A stretch of 15,140 nucleotides of DNA from assembly GCA_004299665.1 (NCBI GenBank), contig SCQZ01000023.1, positions 1-15,140 on the forward strand, read 5' to 3'. Within the stretch, counting starts at the first letter, position 1. Each line of letters begins with the position of its first letter. Shown piece after piece: positions 7,941 through 13,504 of the stretch. Source of the DNA: Jatrophihabitans sp. (GTDB lineage: Bacteria > Actinomycetota > Actinomycetes > Mycobacteriales > Jatrophihabitantaceae). Under the pieces are notes generated by a model that was not told the DNA's origin, searched no databases, and saw nothing but the letters and a program-made list of their open reading frames with translations. Made by a program: the position numbers and the translations under genes.

Positions 7941-7949
7941 ATTGTCGCA
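7941..7949 (-). promoter_or_regulatory. Extended -10 promoter for the riboswitch transcript
   Basis: TGC-GACAAT on the minus strand is an extended -10 element, 23 nt before the riboswitch P1. Transcription would start near 7934, giving a leader of about 170 nt up to the GTG. The -35 position carries no clear match, as is usual for extended -10 promoters. The promoter begins just after the LytR_C gene stop. Confidence 0.55.
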
Positions 7950-7961
7950 CACCGCCCGGGG

Positions 7962-8492
7962 CTAGCTCGCCGAGTAGTCCGCGGTCAGGATCACCACGAT
8001 CGGGCTGTTCCACGAGGACAGCTGCGAGAACTGCGGCTGGACGCGCTTGATGGTCGGGAACTGCTGCTGCAACACCTGCGCCGCGGCCTGCGCGCCGGGG
8101 ACGCCCGGGTCGTAGTAGGCGCAGGTCGAGATGATGTCGTTCTGGTAGTTGGCGTACTTCGTGACCGTCCAGCCGCCGGCCTCGAACCGCTGCGCGGCGG
8201 TCTGCGCCAGTCCGGTGGTCGTCGTGTTGTTCAGGACAACGAGCGGCAGCTTCGCGACCGCGGCCGAGGAGGGCGACGACGACGGGCCGGGGCTGGGCGA
8301 TCCGGTGTGCGAGCCGGTGTGGGACCCGGTCGGCGAGGGCGAGGCCGTACGGGTCGGGGTCTTCAGCGTCCCCGCCACGGCACCGCTGTCGCGGTGCTGG
8401 CGGACGGCCAGGATCGCGATGACCAAGATCACGACACCCAGCACGGCGAGCGCGGATCCGGCAATCCGCTCCCGGCGCCGGCGCCGCTGCAT
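7962..8492 (-). CDS. LytR C-terminal domain (LytR_C) membrane protein
   Basis: A 176-residue envelope protein of unknown exact role. A strongly basic N-terminus (MQRRRRRERI) precedes one transmembrane helix (about 12-31). A Ser/Thr/Pro linker (about 45-78) contains the short repeat TGSH-TGSH-TGSP. The C-terminal domain (82-172: 'LVVLNNTTTTGLAQTAAQRFEAGGWTV' and 'VQPQFSQLSSWNSPIVVILT') matches LytR_C, which is found alone in actinobacteria or behind LytR-CpsA-Psr phosphotransferase domains; that catalytic domain is absent here. Topology predicts an outside C-terminus. The ATG at 8492 is chosen because the basic and transmembrane segments begin there; the open frame further upstream overlaps the DUF3263 gene. 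Rv0431 beside Rv0430 in M. tuberculosis is, from memory, the same gene pair. The start lies 29 nt after the DUF3263 stop, with no clear SD. Confidence 0.85.
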   Translation of the reverse strand: MQRRRRRERIAGSALAVLGVVILVIAILAVRQHRDSGAVAGTLKTPTRTASPSPTGSHTGSHTGSPSPGPSSSPSSAAVAKLPLVVLNNTTTTGLAQTAAQRFEAGGWTVTKYANYQNDIISTCAYYDPGVPGAQAAAQVLQQQFPTIKRVQPQFSQLSSWNSPIVVILTADYSAS

Positions 8493-8521
8493 CGCGCGGC
8501 TGGTGCGATCGGGAGTGCTGA

Positions 8522-8860
8522 TCAGACCTCGAACCCGAGCCGCCGGGCCGACCGCTGCCGCTGCCGGGTGGCGCGCAGCCGGCGCAGGCGCTTGACGAGC
8601 ATCGGGTCCGCGGCGAGCGCGGCCGGGGCGTCGATCAGCGCGTTGAGGACCTGGTAGTAGCGCGTCGTGGACATGTCGAACAGTTCGCGGATCGCCTGCT
8701 CCTTGGCGCCGGCGTACTTCCACCACTGCCGTTCGAAGGCGAGGATCTCCCGGTCGCGGCGGCTGAGCCCGCCGGCAGCGTCGTGGCCGTCCGTGCCACC
8801 GACGCCGTCGGTCCCGTCCGGCGCGCTCGACGGGCCGGTGGCGGCCTGCGCGAACTCCAT
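8522..8860 (-). CDS. DUF3263 family protein (small HTH-like)
   Basis: A 112-residue protein of the actinobacterial DUF3263 family (Rv0430-like). A variable Gly/Ala/Asp-rich N-terminus (1-32) precedes the conserved helical part: 'LSRRDREILAFERQWWKYAGAKEQAIRELFDMSTTRYYQVLNALID' in overlapping segments from 32 to 77, then a basic tail rich in Arg (90-108). The segment 'KEQAIRELFDMSTTRYYQVLNALI' looks like a helix-turn-helix, so DNA binding is plausible but unproven. The ATG at 8860 has GGGAG about 10 nt upstream; the frame continues upstream without conserved sequence. It leads the DUF3263-LytR_C pair, and its promoter lies in the gap shared with the divergent WXG100-like gene, where TTGACG (near 8933 on the minus strand) could be a -35 with no good -10. 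Confidence 0.85.
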   Translation of the reverse strand: MEFAQAATGPSSAPDGTDGVGGTDGHDAAGGLSRRDREILAFERQWWKYAGAKEQAIRELFDMSTTRYYQVLNALIDAPAALAADPMLVKRLRRLRATRQRQRSARRLGFEV

Positions 8861-8950
8861 GCGTCCTGCTCCCTCTCGGGTAATTGCACCGGTGTCATTT
8901 CGGTGGGCCCATTCAAGCACGGATGCCGCCGTCAAGTGCCGGCGGCACGC

Positions 8951-8977
8951 TGTGGACGGTGGCGTGCCCCGTCCACA
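8951..8977. repeat. Inverted repeat in the divergent gap (candidate operator)
   Basis: TGTGGACGG and CCGTCCACA are perfect 9-bp inverted arms separated by 9 nt, between the DUF3263 start (8860) and the WXG100-like start (9031). Each arm matches 7 of 9 bases of the actinobacterial DnaA box TTGTCCACA. The spacing of about two helical turns centre-to-centre suits a dimeric regulator. The regulator is unknown. Confidence 0.65.
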
Positions 8978-9030
8978 ACCGGGGCCGCTGGGTCCTCGCG
9001 GCGTGCTGCTCGCGGGCCACCCTCGGCAGT

Positions 9031-9315
9031 ATGCCCGCCCTGCTGACGGCACCCGATCCCGCACCGTGGTGGCGGCTCGCGCGGGTGCTCGCCGCGCAGG
9101 CCGACGAACTGCGGGCGCAGGCGCGGCGGATCGTCGCGACCGCCGAGAGCACCCGCTGGAACTCCCCGGCGGCGACGGTCTTCACCAGCCGCGCCCGGCA
9201 GGCCGCCGAGCGTGCGGTGCGGATCGCGGGCGGCATGGACGAGGCGGCAGCGACCGCCCGGCACCACGCCGTCGCCCTCGCGAAGGTCGCCGCATCGCTC
9301 GCGTCGGCACCGTGA
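9031..9315 (+). CDS. WXG100-like small helical protein
   Basis: A 94-residue, Ala-rich, almost entirely helical protein. It resembles WXG100/ESX-type proteins: two predicted helices flank a turn containing W43-N44-S45 ('RWNSPAATVF'), the position of the W-x-G motif, with Ser replacing Gly. The first helix is 'WRLARVLAAQADELRAQARRIVATAES' (14-40), the second runs from about 47 to 90. WXG100 proteins are secreted as dimers by type VII systems or serve as partners or N-terminal domains of larger substrates. Its stop codon overlaps the next gene's GTG (GTGA), so the two are translationally coupled. No secretion gene (eccC-like ATPase) is in the window. The ATG has no Shine-Dalgarno; CACCCT 7 nt before it might be a leaderless -10. 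Family placement is inference from pattern only. Confidence 0.72.
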   Translation: MPALLTAPDPAPWWRLARVLAAQADELRAQARRIVATAESTRWNSPAATVFTSRARQAAERAVRIAGGMDEAAATARHHAVALAKVAASLASAP

Positions 9316-10571
9316 CCGGTGGGCCGGACGTCACCGGGGGCTCGACCGGCATCGACGCCCGGACCGACGACCTGCGCACGGCCGCGCACCTGATGGCCAC
9401 CGCCGCGGCCGGTGTCGAGACCGCCGCGGACGCCTGCCGCGGACCCGTCCACGCGACCGACCCGGGCTTCGCCGGGCCCGGGTTCGAGGTCCACGCGCGG
9501 GTCCGGGCATCGGTCGCCGCCGCCGAGGCGCTCGCCGCGGACCTGGGCCGCATCGGGCACGCGCTGTCCGTGACGGCGGACATGTACGACCACGCCGACG
9601 AGGGCGTGCTCGAGCGGCTGTGGAGCCGGTTCACGGGGCTGGTCGCCGCCGGGCTGCACCTGGAACTGGCGCCGCTCACCTTCGGGGCCGCCCTGCTGCG
9701 CACCGGTGACCCCGCCGCGGCCGGGTGGACCGTGCTCGAGGACAACCTCGGCCTGGTCGACGCCGCCCTGAACGCCGCGGTGGCGAGCGTCCCGGGCCTG
9801 GCCCTGATGCTGGATCTGCAACTCACCCCGGACGGCCACCCGGTGGTGCGCCCCACCGGCCGGGACACCGGCGGCGCGGCGGGACGGCCGCCGCGCAACC
9901 TGACCGACGTCGTGCGCGGCCTCGCGCGGCGCGGGGACAGCGGCCGGCACGGCGCGATCGACGTCCGCATCCTCACCGGCGCGGACGGCACGCGCCGCGT
10001 GATCGTCGACATCACCGGCACGAAGTCGTTGACGGTCGGCACCGGCGACGTCGCCGACATGACCACCAACGCCCGCGCCCTCGTCGGGCGCGACTGCTCC
10101 TACGAGCAGGGCGTGTTCACGGCGCTGCGACAGGCCGGTATCGGGCCGGCTGACGACATCATGCTCGTCGGCCACAGCCAGGGGGGCATGATCGCCGTCG
10201 ACGCCGCCCGCGACGCCGCCGCCCGGGGGTACTCGGTCACGCATGTCGTCACGGTCGGCTCCCCGGTCGCCGTCACCGTCGGCACGGTGCCCGCCACGAT
10301 CGCGGTGCTGGCGCTGGAGAACCGCCGCGACCTCGTCCCGCACCTCGACGGCCGGCCGAACCCGGACCGTCGCAACGTCACCACCGTCACCTTCGACGCG
10401 CCGCCCGGGCCACCGGGCACGGAGCACGAGGTCGCCACCTACCTGCGCGGCGCACGCCTGGTGGACGAGGCCGACGACCCGGCGCTGCGCTCCTTCCTGG
10501 CGGGCGCGTCGGCCTACTTCGGGGCCGCGTCGGTGGACACCCGCACCTTCACCGTCCGCCGCGGGCACTGA
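9312..10571 (+). CDS. Alpha/beta hydrolase (lipase-like) with helical WXG100-like N-terminus
   Basis: A 419-residue protein. Residues 10-105 are helical and Ala-rich ('LRTAAHLMATAAAGVETAADACRG'), like an ESX-type targeting domain, and 105-175 is a further helical/hydrophobic segment. The C-terminal part (about 195-400) is an alpha/beta hydrolase: nucleophile elbow G287-H-S289-Q-G-G, likely acid D340 in 'ENRRDLVPHLDG', likely base H372 in 'GTEHEVATY'. A serine esterase or lipase acting outside the cell is the best guess; the substrate is unknown. No signal peptide is visible, consistent with export by a type VII route through the paired small protein. The GTG start overlaps the upstream stop (GTGA); the frame runs open further back, but nothing conserved precedes it. 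An antibacterial effector role is possible, but no immunity gene is evident. Confidence 0.82.
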   Translation: MTGGPDVTGGSTGIDARTDDLRTAAHLMATAAAGVETAADACRGPVHATDPGFAGPGFEVHARVRASVAAAEALAADLGRIGHALSVTADMYDHADEGVLERLWSRFTGLVAAGLHLELAPLTFGAALLRTGDPAAAGWTVLEDNLGLVDAALNAAVASVPGLALMLDLQLTPDGHPVVRPTGRDTGGAAGRPPRNLTDVVRGLARRGDSGRHGAIDVRILTGADGTRRVIVDITGTKSLTVGTGDVADMTTNARALVGRDCSYEQGVFTALRQAGIGPADDIMLVGHSQGGMIAVDAARDAAARGYSVTHVVTVGSPVAVTVGTVPATIAVLALENRRDLVPHLDGRPNPDRRNVTTVTFDAPPGPPGTEHEVATYLRGARLVDEADDPALRSFLAGASAYFGAASVDTRTFTVRRGH

Positions 10572-10585
10572 CCGCCCGGCCGGGG

Positions 10586-10614
10586 TTGCCGTCACGACGC
10601 GTCTCCGCGACGAT
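10586..10614 (+). promoter_or_regulatory. Promoter TTGCCG-N17-GACGAT for a leaderless fatty-acid-CoA ligase mRNA
   Basis: TTGCCG (10586-10591) and GACGAT (10609-10614) are 17 nt apart, and the ATG at 10622 lies 7 nt after the -10, exactly where transcription should start. No Shine-Dalgarno is present. This is the clearest leaderless promoter in the window and argues against the longer frame that begins at the TTG at 10586. Confidence 0.65.
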
Positions 10615-10621
10615 CGCGGTC

Positions 10622-12250
10622 ATGCAGGGACTGATGCAGGACGTGCCACTGACCACCAACTGGATCTTCGAGCGGGGCATGCGGTTCTTCCCGACCCGCG
10701 CGGTCGTGACCAGGACCGCCACCGGCCTGGAGCGGGCGACGTTCGCCGACGTGGGTGCCCAGACCCGCCGGATCGCCGCGGCGCTGGACGCCCTCGGCGT
10801 GTCCCCCGACGGCCGGGTCGCGACGTTCGCGTGGAACACGGCCCGGCACCTGGCGCTGTACTTCGCGATCCCCGGCAGCGGCCGCGTCATGCACACCGGC
10901 AACATCCGCTACTTCCCCGAGCAACTCGTCTACACCTTCAACCATGCCGAGGACGAGGCCGTCTTCGTCGACCGGTCGCTGCTGCCCCTGTTCGCCAAGT
11001 ACCTGCCGCAGCTGCGGACGCTCAAGCACATCGTCGTCATGGACGACGGCGCGCCGGCCGAGATCCCCGACGACCCGCGCGTCCTGGACTACACCGAACT
11101 GGTCGGCGCGCAGCAGGAACTGGACCTCACCGACCGCGTCGACGACGAGCACCGGGCCGCGGCGATCTGCTACACGAGCGGCACGACCGGCAACCCCAAG
11201 GGCGTGCTGTACTCGCACCGCTCGACCTGGCTGCACTCGAACGCCTCGCTGACCTCCAGCGCCTTCAGCATGAACGACCGCGACCGGGTGCTGCCCGTGG
11301 TGCCCATGTTCCACGCGAACGCGTGGGGGCTGCCGTACGCCGCCTTCCTCGGCGGCGCCGCGCTGATCATGCCTGGCCCGGACCTGTCCCCCGCCGCCCT
11401 GCTGGCCCTGATGGAGTCCGAGCAGGTCACCGTCGCCGCCGGCGTCCCGACGATCTGGATGGGGATGGTGCCGATGCTCGCCGCGCACGACCTGTCCCAC
11501 CTGCGCGTCGTGGTCTGCGGCGGGTCGGCGGTGCCCCGCTCGCTGTCCGAGGCGTGGCGTACCACGATCGGCCTGCCGATCACGCAGGCGTGGGGCATGA
11601 CCGAGATGTCGCCGCTGGGCACCGTCTGCTACCTGCGCGACGAGGTCGCGGACGCCGACGACGAAACACAGGCGAGCATCCGGGCGACCCAGGGGATCGC
11701 CCCGCCCGGGGTGGACCTGCGCATCGTGGACCCGCAGACCCGCGAGGAGCTGCCCTGGGACGACGAGCACACCGGCGAGCTCGAGGCCCGCGGGCCGTGG
11801 CTGGCGCGCCAGTACTACCGCACCGACGCGCCCGGGGAGCAGTTCAGCCCGGACGGCTGGCTGCGGACCGGCGACGTCGCCGCCATCTCGCCGCTGGGCT
11901 ACCTGCGCCTGGTCGACCGCACCAAGGACCTGGTCAAGTCCGGCGGCGAGTGGATCAGCTCGGTCGAACTCGAGAACGAGCTGATGGCGCACCCGCTGGT
12001 TGCCGAGGCCGCCGTGATCGCGCTGCCGCACCCGAAGTGGGGTGAGCGTCCGCTCGCGTGCGTGGTCGTGCGTGACGGCGAGCAGGTGAGCAAGGAGGAG
12101 TTGCTGGAGTTCCTGCGCGGTCGGCTGTCCTCGTGGCAGGTACCCGACGACGTGGTGTTCATCGACGAGGTCCCCAAGACGAGCGTCGGCAAGTTCTCCA
12201 AGAAGACCCTGCGGGACCGGTTCGCCGACTACACGCTGCCGACCGGGTGA
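10622..12250 (+). CDS. Fatty-acid-CoA ligase (AMP-binding acyl-CoA synthetase)
   Basis: A 542-residue ANL-superfamily adenylating enzyme that activates a carboxylic acid with ATP and transfers it to CoA. Motifs: P-loop 'YTSGTTGNPKG' (184-194), 'QAWGMTEMSPLG' in the A5 position, 'GWLRTGDVA' with D418, 'DRTKDLVKSGGEW' from D432, and the C-terminal catalytic K524 in 'PKTSVGKFSKKTLRDRF'. The N-terminal 'LMQDVPLTTNWIFERG' is typical of medium/long-chain FadD or AlkK-like ligases, so a fatty acyl substrate is likely, but chain length cannot be read. The protein is complete. A longer frame starting with TTG at 10586 exists, but those 12 codons coincide with a promoter, so the ATG at 10622 is preferred. 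It is 50 bp downstream of the hydrolase and 16 bp upstream of the transporter. Confidence 0.95.
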   Translation: MQGLMQDVPLTTNWIFERGMRFFPTRAVVTRTATGLERATFADVGAQTRRIAAALDALGVSPDGRVATFAWNTARHLALYFAIPGSGRVMHTGNIRYFPEQLVYTFNHAEDEAVFVDRSLLPLFAKYLPQLRTLKHIVVMDDGAPAEIPDDPRVLDYTELVGAQQELDLTDRVDDEHRAAAICYTSGTTGNPKGVLYSHRSTWLHSNASLTSSAFSMNDRDRVLPVVPMFHANAWGLPYAAFLGGAALIMPGPDLSPAALLALMESEQVTVAAGVPTIWMGMVPMLAAHDLSHLRVVVCGGSAVPRSLSEAWRTTIGLPITQAWGMTEMSPLGTVCYLRDEVADADDETQASIRATQGIAPPGVDLRIVDPQTREELPWDDEHTGELEARGPWLARQYYRTDAPGEQFSPDGWLRTGDVAAISPLGYLRLVDRTKDLVKSGGEWISSVELENELMAHPLVAEAAVIALPHPKWGERPLACVVVRDGEQVSKEELLEFLRGRLSSWQVPDDVVFIDEVPKTSVGKFSKKTLRDRFADYTLPTG

Positions 12251-12251
12251 G

Positions 12252-12257
12252 TAGCAT
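12252..12257 (+). promoter_or_regulatory. Putative -10 element (TAGCAT) before the MFS gene
   Basis: TAGCAT matches TANNNT and lies 9 nt before the GTG at 12267, in the 16-bp gap after the ligase stop. No Shine-Dalgarno is seen. It would give a leader of zero to three nucleotides. No -35 was assigned. Confidence 0.35.
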
Positions 12258-12266
12258 TCGGCCCTT

Positions 12267-13460
12267 GTGACCTTCCGCCGCCTGCTCGTCGCCGGGTTGG
12301 TCCTGACCGGCCTGTCGATGCGCACGGCGGTCACCAGCGTCGGCGCCGTGCTGGACGACGTCCAGCACGGCCTGCACACCTCGGCCGCGGTGGCCGGCCT
12401 GCTGACCACGCTGCCCGTGCTGTGCTTCGCCGCCCTGGGATCCATCACCCCGGCACTCGGACGCCGGTACGGCCTGCACCGCCTGCTCGTCGCGTCGATC
12501 GTCGTCATGACGGCCGGCATGCTCGCCCGCGTGTTCGTCGGATCGGCCGCGGCGTTCCTGCTGCTGAGCATCCCCGCCCTGGCCGGGGGCGCGGCGGCGA
12601 ACGTGCTGCTCCCGCCCCTGGTCAAGCTGCACTTCCCCCACCGCATCGGGACGATGACGGCGATCTACACCACCGCGCTCGCCGTCGGCACGACCGCCGC
12701 GGCGGGCCTGACGGTTCCGCTCGGCTCGGTCGGCGACGGCTGGCGCACCGGCCTGGGTTCGTGGGCGCTGCTCAGTGCGCTCGCCGTCCTGCCGTGGCTG
12801 CCGACGCTGCGCCACGACCGGCCTGCGGACCGGGACCGGGACCGGATCGGCGCACGCCACCTGCTGCGCAGCCCCACGGCCTGGATGCTGACGATCTTCT
12901 TCGGGTTCCAGTCCGCGCAGGCCTACATCGCCTTCGGCTGGTTCGCGACCTTCCTGCGCGACCACGGCCAGGCGGCCGACACCGCGGGCGCGATGGTGGC
13001 GGTCCTCGCCGCGGTCACGATCCCGACGTCGATGGTGGTGCCCCGCATCCCCGCTCGCCACCATCGAGGCACGATCCTCGCGCTCGCCGGCTGCTACGTG
13101 GTCGCCTACGCCGGGATGGCCGTCGCGCCGGCCGGCGGCGCGTGGCTGTGGATGGTGCTTACCGGCATCGGCAGCAGTTCGTTCCCGCTCGCGCTGACGA
13201 TGATCGGCCTGCGGTCGCGCTCGGCCGACGTGACGACCTCGCTGTCGGCCTTCACCCAGTCGATCGGGTACGTCCTGGCCGGCAGCGGGCCGCTGCTGTT
13301 CGGGGTGCTGCACTCGGCATCCGGGTCGTGGGGGCTGCCGCTCGCGTTGCTCTTCGCCATGACCGCGATCATGACCGTCGCCGGCATGCTCGCCGGCCGC
13401 CCGCGCTACGTGGAGGACGAGATCGGCGCGGGACTCACCGCGGCGGCGGCCGCACGGTAG
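12267..13460 (+). CDS. MFS transporter, CynX/NimT family
   Basis: A 397-residue integral membrane protein with about 12 hydrophobic segments and no signal peptide. The N-terminal 'MRTAVTSVGAVLDDV' (18-32) followed by 'AGLLTTLPVLCFAALG' (43-58) is characteristic of the CynX/NimT (cyanate / 2-nitroimidazole) branch of the major facilitator superfamily. A basic cytoplasmic loop rich in Asp/Arg ('DRPADRDRDRIG') separates the two halves. Members act as proton-coupled exporters or importers of small anions or drugs; the substrate here is unknown. The gene follows the CoA ligase by 16 bp on the same strand, but a separate -10-like element and lack of SD suggest it may have its own start. GTG start, complete frame, stop just 44 bp before the next gene. 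Confidence 0.9.
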   Translation: MTFRRLLVAGLVLTGLSMRTAVTSVGAVLDDVQHGLHTSAAVAGLLTTLPVLCFAALGSITPALGRRYGLHRLLVASIVVMTAGMLARVFVGSAAAFLLLSIPALAGGAAANVLLPPLVKLHFPHRIGTMTAIYTTALAVGTTAAAGLTVPLGSVGDGWRTGLGSWALLSALAVLPWLPTLRHDRPADRDRDRIGARHLLRSPTAWMLTIFFGFQSAQAYIAFGWFATFLRDHGQAADTAGAMVAVLAAVTIPTSMVVPRIPARHHRGTILALAGCYVVAYAGMAVAPAGGAWLWMVLTGIGSSSFPLALTMIGLRSRSADVTTSLSAFTQSIGYVLAGSGPLLFGVLHSASGSWGLPLALLFAMTAIMTVAGMLAGRPRYVEDEIGAGLTAAAAAR

Positions 13461-13504
13461 GGCGGCGCATCATCGACGGGGAACGTCCGAGGAGGAGAGG
13501 CGCC

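Noticed and set aside
8951..8977. Origin of replication suggested by two DnaA-box-like sequences
   Set aside because: Only two 7/9 matches, no AT-rich unwinding region, and no dnaA, dnaN or rpmH nearby.
8884..9030. Longer N-terminus for the WXG100-like protein starting at 8884
   Set aside because: The extra 49 codons cover the divergent intergenic gap with the inverted repeat, are Cys/Arg-rich, and do not look like the helical family.
10592..12646. 684-residue open frame on the minus strand across the CoA ligase gene
   Set aside because: No domain or motif is seen, the composition is Arg/Gly/Val-rich, and it runs antisense to a well-supported ANL enzyme into the MFS gene.
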